From: an uncultured Christensenellaceae bacterium
GTDB taxonomy: Bacteria; Bacillota; Clostridia; Christensenellales; Borkfalkiaceae
Direction of reading: 5' to 3'
Assembly: GCA_910588645.1 (NCBI GenBank)
Contig: CAJUOY010000008.1
Coordinates: 1-64,000, forward strand
Length of the DNA stretch: 64,000 nucleotides
The notes below the pieces were generated by a model, which was not told the origin of the DNA, searched no databases, and worked only from the letters and a program-made list of their open reading frames with translations. Of this stretch, positions 41,788-50,232 are shown piece after piece. The translations under genes were made by a program, and so were the position numbers. Within the stretch, counting starts at the first letter, position 1. The number at the start of each line of letters is the position of its first letter.

Positions 41788-41822
41788 AAGCCGCCTTTGT
41801 TATTTGCAACAAAGGCGGCTTT
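41788..41822. terminator. Bidirectional terminator
   Basis: AAGCCGCCTTTGTT and its complement around a 6-nt loop, with T's on both strands, between the convergent PH-domain gene and the feo operon. Confidence 0.9.
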
Positions 41823-41824
41823 AT

Positions 41825-41983
41825 TTACTTTTCTTTTTTATGCTTACCGCAATCCGTGCAACCGCACTCGGAGCAATCGCAACATCCGCCTTTACTAGTT
41901 ACTTTTTTATAAATCAAATAAACTATAACTCCGACAACGGCAAGACCGACTGTAACTACAACCGCAATATCCACTGCGTTCAT
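41825..41983 (-). CDS. FeoB-associated Cys-rich membrane protein
   Basis: A 52-residue protein with one N-terminal transmembrane helix (about residues 6-25), a basic Lys pair and a C-terminal tail with six cysteines (GGCCDCSECGCTDCG). This layout matches the small Cys-rich partner found after feoB in many Bacillota (FeoB_associated family); it may take the role of FeoC or pass Fe2+ to acceptors, but that is not shown. The ATG overlaps the feoB stop codon (ATGA), with GGAG upstream inside the end of feoB. It ends at the operon terminator. Length and position make the call convincing. Confidence 0.88.
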   Translation of the reverse strand: MNAVDIAVVVTVGLAVVGVIVYLIYKKVTSKGGCCDCSECGCTDCGKHKKEK

Positions 41984-44304
41984 TTTAATTTATCTCCTTT
42001 TTTATTTTTAGAAAACAACGAAAGCATGTCAAACTTTCCGATATTTCGTAGCACGATTAAAACCACGATAGCTGAAACGGCAGTCAACCAAATAAATACC
42101 GTCCACCACCACGCGCCGACCGTATAAATCATAGCAGCAGTTATATAGCTTGCCGCAAGCCAGAAAATAAGCGTAAATTTAAACTTGCCCTTAGGCAATT
42201 CCGCCTTTGCCGTGGCGCAAGCCGCAAAGCAAGGAACGGTCAACATATTGTACGCGATAAATGAAATCAATGCAGAAATAAATGCCGCTTGCGAAACTCC
42301 GCTATCTACAGCAATAAGATTTATCAGTCCAGCTAACTCTTCCACTCCGCCTTCCGTTCCCGTTCCAGCGTACGCGCCGACGCAGATCGCCAGTGTTGTA
42401 AAAGTTGCTATAACGTTTTCCTTCGCAACAAGCCCTGTAACCGCAGCTACGGCAAACACCCAACCGAATTTTCCCAGCTGAGATCCGAAACCCAGCGGAG
42501 TGAATAACGGCTGAATAAACATACCTACGGAAGCAAGTATCGATTGTTGCATTTCAATATCGGACAAATATCGCCAGTTCCAGGATAAGTGAGATAAAAG
42601 CCAGATAATTACCGTAGAAGCAAAAATAATCGTGAACGCTTTCTTAACGAAATGTTTGGCCTTATCCCAAAGATGAAGCATAAGATTTTTAAATCTCGGC
42701 AAATGATATGACGGAAGCTCCATAATAAACGGCGGCGTTTCTCCTCTCAACGAAGTATTTCTCATAAGCAAAACGCACAGCACGGCAGTGCATATTCCCA
42801 GAAGATACATACCATATGTTATCAAATCCGCGTTTCCCACTCCGAATGCCGTCACAATCCCACCTGCTACCGCAGTTAAAATCGGCAATTTTGCCCCACA
42901 GGAAAAGAAAGGAATTACGCGTATAGTTGCCGTTCTTTCCTTTTCATCGGAAAGGGTTCTTGTATTTATTGCCGCAGGAACTGAACAGCCGAAGCCCATT
43001 ATCATCGGCATAAACGCGCGCCCCGACAACCCGAATTTACGAAAAATTCTGTCAAGAACGAAAGCGATCCTCGCCATATAACCGCTGTCTTCGAGTATAG
43101 AAAAGAACATAAACAGCACAAGTATCTGAGGCAAAAAGCCCAAAACCGCAAAAATACCACCGAGTATTCCGTCACCGACAAGCCCCGTCGCCCACTCTGC
43201 GGCGGCACCGTTTTCCATTAAAGTTATTACTCCGTCTGAAATATGATCGAGAAATAGGTTAAGAAAATTGGTAAGGATTACACCCGGAGAGTAAACTGCA
43301 CCATCGTACAACGCAGCCAAAACTTCAACGCCGAAATTATTATATTCAATAACTCCGTCGGTTTCGCTTGCTAATCCAAGTTCAACAAGCGTCGGCATCC
43401 AGGCTTGATTATCCGTAAAACCATTCAGAAATAAAAGATTTTCCGAAAAAGTTAAATGAAATACCGCCAACAAAATTACAAGGAATATGGGTATAGCCCA
43501 AATCTTATGAGTTAAAACCCTGTCGATTTTGTCTGACTTCGTAATAATATTTTTACCGCTTTTCACCTTTACTTTAGAAAGTTTTTCCGATATATATTTG
43601 TATCTTCCGTCTGCTATTTCAGCTTCGTAATCTATGTCTTTGGAAATCAAGTCAAGTGGTCCCTCAACGCCGCCGCAAGCCAATTCAAGCTCGTCGTTTT
43701 CAAGCAATTTTATTGCGTGAAAGAGCGGCGACTTTGCATTTTCTTTCTCATAAAAAGCTTTTGCCGTCGCAATGCTCTCTTTTAACCGTTCACTAAGAAC
43801 AGTATATCCTACACGTGTTTTGGGAAGAGCCGTCGCTCTGTCCATAAGTTCTTTTATCCCCTTACTTTTTAAAGCAGAGATTGCCACCACGGGAACGCCG
43901 AGTTTCTCTTCAAGAGCCTTTACATCTATACTGTCGCCGACTTTTTCAACTTCGTCTAACATATTCAAAGCCACTATCATTGGCACATCCATTTCCAATA
44001 ACTGCGTGGTAAGATATAAATTACGCTCGAGATTGGTTGCGTCTACTATATTTATTATACCGTCGGGAGCTTCATTTAATATGTAATTCCGTGAAATTAT
44101 TTCTTCCGGAGTATAAGGCGATAGCGAATATATACCCGGCAAATCTACTATATTAATTTTTATCTTACTGCTCTTATATATTCCCTCGCGTTTATCAACC
44201 GTGACGCCCGGCCAATTACCGACGTGCGCCGTCGAACCTGTAAGCGCATTGAAGAGCGTAGTTTTACCACAATTCGGATTACCCGCCAAAGCAAAAGTTT
44301 TCAT
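41980..44304 (-). CDS. feoB: Ferrous iron transporter FeoB
   Basis: GTP-gated Fe2+ importer of the cytoplasmic membrane. The 774-residue protein has the N-terminal G domain (G1 GNPNCGKTT at 8-16, G3 DLPGIYS, G4 NMLD), the helical GDI-like domain, and the core with Gate motifs around GCSVPAAINTRTL and SCGAKLPI, each with a conserved cysteine. About ten transmembrane helices follow. The frame extends to 44325, but the ATG at 44304 overlaps the feoA stop (ATGA) and begins MKTFALAGNPN, so it is the start. Confidence 0.97.
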   Translation of the reverse strand: MKTFALAGNPNCGKTTLFNALTGSTAHVGNWPGVTVDKREGIYKSSKIKINIVDLPGIYSLSPYTPEEIISRNYILNEAPDGIINIVDATNLERNLYLTTQLLEMDVPMIVALNMLDEVEKVGDSIDVKALEEKLGVPVVAISALKSKGIKELMDRATALPKTRVGYTVLSERLKESIATAKAFYEKENAKSPLFHAIKLLENDELELACGGVEGPLDLISKDIDYEAEIADGRYKYISEKLSKVKVKSGKNIITKSDKIDRVLTHKIWAIPIFLVILLAVFHLTFSENLLFLNGFTDNQAWMPTLVELGLASETDGVIEYNNFGVEVLAALYDGAVYSPGVILTNFLNLFLDHISDGVITLMENGAAAEWATGLVGDGILGGIFAVLGFLPQILVLFMFFSILEDSGYMARIAFVLDRIFRKFGLSGRAFMPMIMGFGCSVPAAINTRTLSDEKERTATIRVIPFFSCGAKLPILTAVAGGIVTAFGVGNADLITYGMYLLGICTAVLCVLLMRNTSLRGETPPFIMELPSYHLPRFKNLMLHLWDKAKHFVKKAFTIIFASTVIIWLLSHLSWNWRYLSDIEMQQSILASVGMFIQPLFTPLGFGSQLGKFGWVFAVAAVTGLVAKENVIATFTTLAICVGAYAGTGTEGGVEELAGLINLIAVDSGVSQAAFISALISFIAYNMLTVPCFAACATAKAELPKGKFKFTLIFWLAASYITAAMIYTVGAWWWTVFIWLTAVSAIVVLIVLRNIGKFDMLSLFSKNKKGDKLK

Positions 44305-44531
44305 AACGTTTCCACCTCCACGCATCCTGCTTCCTCTTTTCTTAACGTAAGTTCGTATCCCCGCAAATTTATCTCTATAGGATCTCCCAAGGGAGCTTTT
44401 TTACGCATTGTCAGCTCGGCCCCGGGAGTAACGCCCATATCGAAAAGTCTGCGTCTGATTCTTCCCTCGCCTTTTACCGAGACGACCACTCCGCGATCGC
44501 CGCATTTAAAATCACTTAATAACTTTTTCAT
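44301..44531 (-). CDS. feoA: FeoA family protein (second copy)
   Basis: A 76-residue SH3-like FeoA that supports FeoB. The motifs RIRRRLFDMGVTPGAEL and LGDPIEINLRGYELTLRK are typical. It is directly upstream of feoB with an ATGA overlap; AAGGAG precedes the ATG. A palindromic candidate operator lies 30 nt upstream. Confidence 0.92.
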   Translation of the reverse strand: MKKLLSDFKCGDRGVVVSVKGEGRIRRRLFDMGVTPGAELTMRKKAPLGDPIEINLRGYELTLRKEEAGCVEVETL

Positions 44532-44560
44532 TGTTACTCCTTTTAATTGCTATATTAAAA

Positions 44561-44574
44561 TTAACTTAGGTTTA
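44561..44574. promoter_or_regulatory. Candidate iron-regulator operator, site 2
   Basis: TTAACTTAGGTTTA has one mismatch to the palindrome TTAAC-N4-GTTAA; it sits between the two feoA genes and has a relative upstream of the operon promoter (44902-44915). The TTAGGTT core resembles DtxR/IdeR-type boxes. Confidence 0.45.
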
Positions 44575-44611
44575 TTTTTTAGGTATTTTTTAACCCGCGC
44601 AAGCGGGCTTT

Positions 44612-44824
44612 TTAAGCGACCAAAATTCGTCCTGCAAGCGTTTTATCAAGACACAGCCTGCCTTCTTTAACAATTACTATGACGTTGCCGCCGTCGGAAG
44701 ACAATAAAGTTATCTTACCCCCTACCGTTATTCCCATCTCCTGTAAATGCTTTCTGATTGATTCCTGCACGTTGACTTTTTTGATTTCCAACTCTCTGTT
44801 TTTCGATGCAAAAGCTAAAGGCAT
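44612..44824 (-). CDS. feoA: FeoA family protein (first copy)
   Basis: A 70-residue FeoA-like domain: VQESIRKHLQEMGITVGGKI, then a strand pair and KEGRLCLDKTLAGRILV. It is more diverged than the downstream copy. First gene of the feo operon with its own consensus promoter. A CCCGC/GCGGG hairpin and the candidate operator separate it from the second feoA. Confidence 0.88.
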   Translation of the reverse strand: MPLAFASKNRELEIKKVNVQESIRKHLQEMGITVGGKITLLSSDGGNVIVIVKEGRLCLDKTLAGRILVA

Positions 44825-44865
44825 AAATTACTCCTTTAAAATATTAACCGTAATTAACATTTTAT

Positions 44866-44894
44866 ATTATATTCGCCGTTTATGAAATTGTCAA
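44866..44894 (-). promoter_or_regulatory. Promoter of the feo operon
   Basis: Minus strand: consensus TTGACA (44889-44894), 17-bp spacer, consensus TATAAT (44866-44871). Expected to be strong unless repressed. Confidence 0.9.
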
Positions 44895-44901
44895 CAAAAA
44901 A

Positions 44902-44915
44902 ATAACCAAAGTTAA
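44902..44915. promoter_or_regulatory. Candidate iron-regulator operator, site 1
   Basis: ATAACCAAAGTTAA has one mismatch to the same TTAAC-N4-GTTAA palindrome as site 2 and lies 7 bp upstream of the -35 box of the feo promoter. Confidence 0.45.
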
Positions 44916-44940
44916 GTTTTTTTTGTAATTTTTTTTAAAT

Positions 44941-44970
44941 AAAAAGCGGCGCGTCGTCCGCACCGCCCGA
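44941..44970 (-). terminator. Terminator of the two-component operon
   Basis: On the minus strand GCGGTGCG and CGCGCCGC (one G-U pair) around a 5-nt loop are followed by TTTTTATTT, 15-20 nt after the histidine kinase stop. Confidence 0.8.
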
Positions 44971-44984
44971 TAATTGAATTTAAT

Positions 44985-46406
44985 TTATAATTCCGAAGGA
45001 ACGCAAGGAAAATCTATCCAGAACGTAGATCCGGCGCCCAACTCGCTATCGACGCCAAAATCAAACGAATGATTTTCAAGTATTGCCTTGACTATGTTCA
45101 GTCCCAATCCCGTACCTTTTACAGGCCGTGTATGATTTTCCTTAACCCTGTAATACCTGTTCCATATTTCGTCTAATTCCTCCCGCGCAATACCTTTACC
45201 GGTATCACGCACGGAAAACTTAACGCGTTTACCGTCCATAGAGGTTTTAAGACTTATAAATACAGTCTTGTCCTCTCCCGTATAGTTAGCGGCGTTACCT
45301 AACAGATTATATATTACCTGGCTAATCTTCTCTTCGTCGGCGCGCGTATATATATTCGCATCGATATCAACCATAAGATTATAGCCCTGGCTCTCCTGTA
45401 AATAACCGAATTTATTTATTATTCCGTAAACAAGCTCGGTCAAGTTAAACACTTTGAAATTCAAGGCATCTATATTTGATTGAAGCTTGGACACGCTAAG
45501 AACGTCGTTTACAAGTCCCGTAAGCCTGTCCGCCTCGTCTATTATAACCTGAATATGCTTTTCACGCTTGACCTTATCGTCTCCCGATATTTCCTTTATC
45601 ATTGACGCGTACGCCTTTATCATAGTCAACGGCGTTTTAAGATCGTGCGTCACGTTGGCCAAAATCTCACGCTGGAAATCTTCGCTCTTTTTTACCTCGT
45701 CCCTAACATAGTTCAACGTATCGGAAAGTTTAGCAAGCTCCTGATAATCAACGTTATTGAACTCAACTTTATAATCGCGCTTTGCAAGCCTTACCGCAGA
45801 ATCGGACATAGTTTTAAGTCCGGACGTAATTTTACTCGAAAACACACTTGAAACAAGAAAGGCGATAAATACTACTCCTATACCGATAAGCAACAAGTAA
45901 ATCTGCAAATTGCGAACAGTGTCCTGCACTATCGACAGCGAATACGACACAAGCAAGTAATGCGGTTTGCCAATATACTCCGCACAGGAAACGTAATAGA
46001 TATTCCCCGAAGCCCTGAATACTTCCGACATACCTACCCGCTCCAAAGCCACAAGCCGTTCCTTGACGTTATCTATTCCGCCCATAGCCTCGTCGTAATC
46101 GCGGGGCGCAACGACCTCCCAGTCCCTTGACACGAGCAAAACGTTTACACCTTCACGACGATTGCGATAAATACTCTCCTCCAGTTCAAAAGGATTTCTC
46201 AACTGGGCTTCTACTTCACGACCGATACTCGTAATTCTATCGCGCGCCTGATTTTCAAACGTATTCGAAACGATAATAAAAAACACGACTTCAATAAGCA
46301 CGGTTAAAAGAATTGCCAACAGGACGAAATAGCGCCACATCGCGCCGCTTACGCTTTTGGGCTTTTTAATTTTTTTTATTTCTTTTTGACCGCCGTCAGA
46401 CTTCAA
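44985..46406 (-). CDS. Membrane sensor histidine kinase
   Basis: A 473-residue kinase. Two transmembrane helices (about 23-46 and 166-190) enclose a ~120-residue extracytoplasmic sensor region of no recognised family. A HAMP linker follows, then HisKA with H254 in NVTHDLKTPL, and the ATPase domain with the N-box (ISQVIYNLLGNAANY), DTGKGI and GTGLGLNIVKAIL. All catalytic motifs are present. It overlaps the response regulator gene by 11 nt, so the two are coupled. No target operon is adjacent, so the signal is unknown. Confidence 0.94.
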   Translation of the reverse strand: MKSDGGQKEIKKIKKPKSVSGAMWRYFVLLAILLTVLIEVVFFIIVSNTFENQARDRITSIGREVEAQLRNPFELEESIYRNRREGVNVLLVSRDWEVVAPRDYDEAMGGIDNVKERLVALERVGMSEVFRASGNIYYVSCAEYIGKPHYLLVSYSLSIVQDTVRNLQIYLLLIGIGVVFIAFLVSSVFSSKITSGLKTMSDSAVRLAKRDYKVEFNNVDYQELAKLSDTLNYVRDEVKKSEDFQREILANVTHDLKTPLTMIKAYASMIKEISGDDKVKREKHIQVIIDEADRLTGLVNDVLSVSKLQSNIDALNFKVFNLTELVYGIINKFGYLQESQGYNLMVDIDANIYTRADEEKISQVIYNLLGNAANYTGEDKTVFISLKTSMDGKRVKFSVRDTGKGIAREELDEIWNRYYRVKENHTRPVKGTGLGLNIVKAILENHSFDFGVDSELGAGSTFWIDFPCVPSEL

Positions 46407-47058
46407 ATTTATACCCCAATCCGCGTAAAGTTATAATAAATTTTCTGTACTGTTTAAGATTGGAACGAAGCATTTTAATATGAGTATCCACGGTTCTGTC
46501 GTCTCCGTAGAAATCAAAGCCCCATACGTCCATAAGAAGTTTTTCGCGTGTGAGCGCTATGCCCTTGTTTTTTACGAAATAAAACAATATTTCATATTCC
46601 TTGGGCGTAAGCTCTGCTTTCTCTCCGTCGACGAATACATTTCTTCCCACCATATCGATAGTCAGTCCCTCAAAGGTTACAACGTCGTTGACGTTCTCCT
46701 GTGCGCCTCGCTTCAACACAGCGTGTATTCGCGCCATAACTTCCTTGGGAGAAAACGGCTTTGTAACGTAATCGTCAACGCCTATTTCAAAACCGAATAA
46801 TTTATCGTACTCCTCGCCGCGCGCAGAAAGCATAATAACGGGGACATTCTTTATTTTCTTGATTTCCTTAACCGCCGAAAAACCGTCAAGCCTGGGCATC
46901 ATAACGTCCATAAGAATTATATCGAAATCGTTTTCACGGCAAAGCTTCACCGCCTGCATTCCGTCTACTGCTTCAAAGGCCGTTCCGCCCTCAAACTCGA
47001 CATACTCTTTCAATACACACCTTATCATCTCTTCATCGTCAACAATTAGTACTTTCAT
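46396..47058 (-). CDS. OmpR/PhoB-family response regulator
   Basis: A 220-residue DNA-binding regulator. Receiver domain (1-118): acidic pocket D7/D8, phosphoacceptor D51 in ILMDVMMPRLDG, the conserved S/T and lysine in VTKPFSPKE. A winged-helix trans_reg_C domain follows (about 125-220), ending in TLRGLGYKFEV. GGAGG lies 5 nt before the ATG. It is transcribed with the histidine kinase. Confidence 0.95.
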   Translation of the reverse strand: MKVLIVDDEEMIRCVLKEYVEFEGGTAFEAVDGMQAVKLCRENDFDIILMDVMMPRLDGFSAVKEIKKIKNVPVIMLSARGEEYDKLFGFEIGVDDYVTKPFSPKEVMARIHAVLKRGAQENVNDVVTFEGLTIDMVGRNVFVDGEKAELTPKEYEILFYFVKNKGIALTREKLLMDVWGFDFYGDDRTVDTHIKMLRSNLKQYRKFIITLRGLGYKFEV

Positions 47059-47156
47059 AGCTTCCTCCTATTTTGATTGTAACCTCTTTAAGTTAAATGC
47101 AATCAATATTCTTATGAAATATATGTGAAAAAATCAAATTTGACGTCCAAATTCTG

Positions 47157-47185
47157 TTGACAAACGGATTATGCGGTGCTATTAT
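47157..47185 (+). promoter_or_regulatory. Promoter of the radical-SAM gene pair
   Basis: Consensus TTGACA (47157-47162), 17-bp spacer, TATTAT (47180-47185). The transcript has a ~65-nt leader and starts downstream of the first in-frame ATG at 47171, which rules that codon out. Confidence 0.85.
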
Positions 47186-47257
47186 ATAAAAGTAAACATT
47201 TGTTTTCTTTGCGTAATTCGGGTATTTCGGCAAAGCAAAGTGTTAAGGGAATACGCT

Positions 47258-48514
47258 ATGTTGGACGCAGACAGACTTGAAATTTTAACAGAAAGCGCTA
47301 AATACGACGTGTCCTGCTCCTCCTCGGGTTCCAATCGGGTAAACGGAAACCGAGGACTGGGTAACGCTTCCGTCGGGGGAATATGCCACTCCTTTACCCC
47401 CGACGGAAGATGTATTTCCCTGCTCAAAATTTTGATGAGCAACGAATGCATATACGACTGCGAATACTGCCCCAACCGCAAGAGCGCGGACGTAAGGCGG
47501 GCAAGGATTTCTCCCGACGAGATATGCGAGCTTGTAATCAATTTTTACAGACGCAATTATATAGAAGGACTGTTCCTTTCCTCCGCGGTATTCGAAACAC
47601 CGAACAGGACTATGGAACTGTTGTGTGAAACGGTTACCAAACTTAGAAAAGTATATAATTTTAACGGCTACATTCATCTTAAAGGAATACCTCACGCCGA
47701 CGAAGAACTAACCTTCAAGGCGGCGAGACTTGCGGACAGAATGAGCTATAACATAGAACTACCCAGCGAACAATCGCTTAAATTGCTTGCGCCGCAAAAG
47801 ACAAAGCAAAGTCTGCTATTGCCTATGAAAAGTTTGCGCGACGCAATGATATATGACAGAGAAAACAAAATAAAAATTAACAGAGTCCTCCCTGCGGGAC
47901 AGACTACACAAATGATAATAGGCGCATCGCCTGAAAGCGACGGACAAATTTTAAAACTTACCGAAGCTCTTTACAGAAATATGGGACTGAAAAGAGTTTA
48001 CTATTCCTCCTATATTCCGGTCGTAAAGAGCAACAAACTTCCCGATACCGCAACAGGTCTTCTCAGAGAACACAGACTATATCAGGCCGACTGGCTTATA
48101 CGATATTACGGGTTCGATGTAGACGAAATAGTCGGCGAAGATGAAAATCTTTCCAGCGAGTATGATCCTAAATGTGCCTGGGCATTAAGAAATATGCAGC
48201 TTTTTCCCGTAGAGGTAAACACTGCCCCGCTCTCGACGCTGTTGCGCGTGCCCGGAATAGGCGCCAAAAGCGCATATAAAATAATCGAAACAAGAAAATT
48301 TTGCAAAATAGACTTTGATAATCTCGCAAAAATGCGCATAGTATTAAAGAGAGCAAAACACTTTATAACCTGCAACGGAAAATTTTACGGTTCGGAAAGT
48401 CTTTCGCAGGTAAAAACTTCCCTGCTTTTGGCAGGCCGAAGCGAGGTTACGGAACAGCTGAATATGTTTTCCGAAACCTCCACTGCCCTATCTGCTCTCA
48501 CAGGTGAGATCTGA
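47258..48514 (+). CDS. Putative DNA modification/repair radical SAM protein
   Basis: A 418-residue radical SAM enzyme of the TIGR03916 type (rSAM linked to uracil-DNA glycosylase family). The cluster motif is CIYDCEYC, preceded by the family-typical GGICHSFTPDGRCISLLKIL. The C-terminal part has a helix-hairpin-helix DNA-binding motif (LLRVPGIGAKSAYKII). This points to a radical-SAM reaction on DNA or a nucleotide, but the product is not established. The frame opens at 47171 inside the promoter; the ATG at 47258 has AAGGGA 7 nt upstream and the family-like MLDADRLEIL. The next gene is its usual partner, 3 nt downstream. Confidence 0.88.
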   Translation: MLDADRLEILTESAKYDVSCSSSGSNRVNGNRGLGNASVGGICHSFTPDGRCISLLKILMSNECIYDCEYCPNRKSADVRRARISPDEICELVINFYRRNYIEGLFLSSAVFETPNRTMELLCETVTKLRKVYNFNGYIHLKGIPHADEELTFKAARLADRMSYNIELPSEQSLKLLAPQKTKQSLLLPMKSLRDAMIYDRENKIKINRVLPAGQTTQMIIGASPESDGQILKLTEALYRNMGLKRVYYSSYIPVVKSNKLPDTATGLLREHRLYQADWLIRYYGFDVDEIVGEDENLSSEYDPKCAWALRNMQLFPVEVNTAPLSTLLRVPGIGAKSAYKIIETRKFCKIDFDNLAKMRIVLKRAKHFITCNGKFYGSESLSQVKTSLLLAGRSEVTEQLNMFSETSTALSALTGEI

Positions 48515-48517
48515 TAA

Positions 48518-49246
48518 ATGAAAATTTTTGTATGCGACGGCTCCTTCGACGGTTTTTTTACCGCAGTATTTGACGCTTATTCCGATAAAAACTGCATAAT
48601 AACGTCCGATAACGAAGTACAACTTACGCTTGACAGCGTGCTTGTGCAGGTAGAAACAAATCGGGAAAAGAGCAACAGAGTTAAAAAAGGAATAGAAAAA
48701 TACGACAAAGAAAGCGTATATGATACGGAGCTTGTGCTGAGAAGCTGTTCTTCACTGAAAGAACAAATCGCATTTGAGTATATCAAAAGACTTCTTGCTA
48801 CGAAGTCTCCCATTAAAAACGCTTACAATCTGCCTGAAGTAATAGATTTTAACGACCTTACCTATAAAGTCAAAGGCGAAACACACAGGTTAAAGGGCTT
48901 TCTTAGATTTATGGAAAGCGCAAGCGGAGTATTGTACGCGCCTTACACCCCGGACAACGATATTACAGACCTGCTTATGCCGCATTTTGCCGAGCGGCTG
49001 AAATCCGAAAGATTTGTAATTCACGATCTCAAACGTAAAATTGCAGGACTTTACGACGGTCACGAATGGATAATGTCGTATGCTGGCGAGGCCGAAGTTT
49101 ACCTTTCTGAATACGAAAAAGCTTTTGAAACGCTGTGGAAAAAGTATTATATTGCCGTAAATATAGCCGAACGTCCGCATGAAAAACAGATGAGAGGCTA
49201 TATGCCCGTACGATATTGGAAACACCTTCCGGAAAAAAAACCTTAA
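48518..49246 (+). CDS. Probable DNA metabolism protein (TIGR03915 family)
   Basis: A 242-residue cytoplasmic protein that matches the conserved partner of the rSAM protein: FVCDGSFDGFFTAVFDAY at the N-terminus, GETHRLKGFLRFME in the middle, PHFAERLKSERFVIHDLKR, and the C-terminal LWKKYYIAVNIAERPHEKQM followed by MPVRYWKHLPE. The family has no assigned catalytic activity; its constant pairing with the rSAM gene implies a shared DNA-related pathway. It is 3 nt downstream of the rSAM gene, so cotranslated. Confidence 0.88.
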   Translation: MKIFVCDGSFDGFFTAVFDAYSDKNCIITSDNEVQLTLDSVLVQVETNREKSNRVKKGIEKYDKESVYDTELVLRSCSSLKEQIAFEYIKRLLATKSPIKNAYNLPEVIDFNDLTYKVKGETHRLKGFLRFMESASGVLYAPYTPDNDITDLLMPHFAERLKSERFVIHDLKRKIAGLYDGHEWIMSYAGEAEVYLSEYEKAFETLWKKYYIAVNIAERPHEKQMRGYMPVRYWKHLPEKKP

Positions 49247-49278
49247 AAGCCGCGCGGCAATATTCCGCGCGGCTTTTT
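49245..49278. terminator. Terminator between the rSAM pair and mrp
   Basis: AAAAGCCGCGCGG and its complement around a 7-nt loop, with T's on both strands. It overlaps the stop codon of the upstream plus-strand gene and ends 9 nt before the mrp stop codon. Confidence 0.9.
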
Positions 49279-49287
49279 AACTTTAAT

Positions 49288-50115
49288 TTATTTGAGTTTC
49301 TTATAAACTTTATTTAAAAATTCCGTAAGATAATTGTTTTTAAGCTGCTCGATTTTACCACCGTCCGCAGCAATAGTAAGATTTCTGTCCAACGGCAGCT
49401 TTGCAACGGCAGGTATACCGTTTTCAAGAGCAAGCGCGTCCACGGCGCTATCGCCGAAAACAGAGATCTTTCTGCCGCAATCGGGGCATTCGAGATAGCT
49501 CATATTTTCCACTATACCCAAAATAGGCACTTTCATCATATTGGCCATATTTATAGCCTTCTGCACTATCATACCGACGAGATCCTGCGGAGTGGTAACG
49601 ACGATAACTCCGTCAATAGGAATACTTTGAAATACCGTAAGGGGCACGTCGCCGGTGCCGGGCGGCATATCTATAAACATAATATCAACGTCGGACCAAA
49701 TAACGTCCGTCCAGAATTGAAGCACCGTGCCGGAAATAAGCGAACCGCGCCATATTACGGGCTCCGCCTCGTTTTCAAGCAGGACGTTCATAGACATAAT
49801 CTGTATACCGCTGTCAGTAACAACGGGAAGAATTCCCTCCTCCGATCCCGCCGCGCGCTCAGTTGCGCCGAACATGCGGGGAATAGACGGTCCCGTCACG
49901 TCGGCATCCATTACAGCCGTAGACTTACCGCCATTTTGAGCTGCCGCCGCAAGAAGCGCACAGGTCATAGATTTACCTACCCCGCCCTTTCCGCTTACAA
50001 CGGCGATAACTTTTTTAACCGAACTCATCTTATGAGATTCTTTTATTAAACTTTTCTTTTCCCGTGAAGAACAATTCTCTTTACAGGACGAACAATCGTG
50101 CGAACAACCCGCCAT
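49288..50115 (-). CDS. mrp: Mrp/NBP35-family iron-sulfur carrier ATPase
   Basis: A 275-residue P-loop NTPase that assembles or delivers [4Fe-4S] clusters. A Cys-rich N-terminal extension (CSHDCSSCKENC, residues 4-15) precedes the deviant Walker A SGKGGVGKS (41-49). The DADVTGPSIPRMFG and DMPPGTGDVPLT segments are typical, and CPDC near residue 211 provides the bridging cluster cysteines. GGCGG lies upstream of the ATG. It has its own promoter, divergent from the SRP RNA gene. Confidence 0.94.
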   Translation of the reverse strand: MAGCSHDCSSCKENCSSREKKSLIKESHKMSSVKKVIAVVSGKGGVGKSMTCALLAAAAQNGGKSTAVMDADVTGPSIPRMFGATERAAGSEEGILPVVTDSGIQIMSMNVLLENEAEPVIWRGSLISGTVLQFWTDVIWSDVDIMFIDMPPGTGDVPLTVFQSIPIDGVIVVTTPQDLVGMIVQKAINMANMMKVPILGIVENMSYLECPDCGRKISVFGDSAVDALALENGIPAVAKLPLDRNLTIAADGGKIEQLKNNYLTEFLNKVYKKLK

Positions 50116-50143
50116 AATTAACCGCCTTTATAAATATGTAACC

Positions 50144-50172
50144 ATTTTAGATTATGGACAAAAAAATGTCAA
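50144..50172 (-). promoter_or_regulatory. Promoter of mrp
   Basis: Minus strand: TTGACA (50167-50172), 17-bp spacer, TAAAAT (50144-50149). Confidence 0.8.
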
Positions 50173-50197
50173 GCTAATAAAAGCACGGCAAAAAGAC

Positions 50198-50226
50198 TTG
50201 CCAATTTTAAATAAATCTGTTATAAT
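50198..50226 (+). promoter_or_regulatory. Promoter of the SRP RNA gene
   Basis: TTGCCA (50198-50203), 17-bp spacer, consensus TATAAT (50221-50226), 7 nt before the predicted RNA start. Confidence 0.9.
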
Positions 50227-50232
50227 TACCAA

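Noticed and set aside
44590..44612. CCCGC-GCAA-GCGGG hairpin with a T-run on the plus strand
   Set aside because: The T-run is on the strand opposite to the feo genes and there is no plus-strand gene to terminate; at most a minor structure between the feoA genes.
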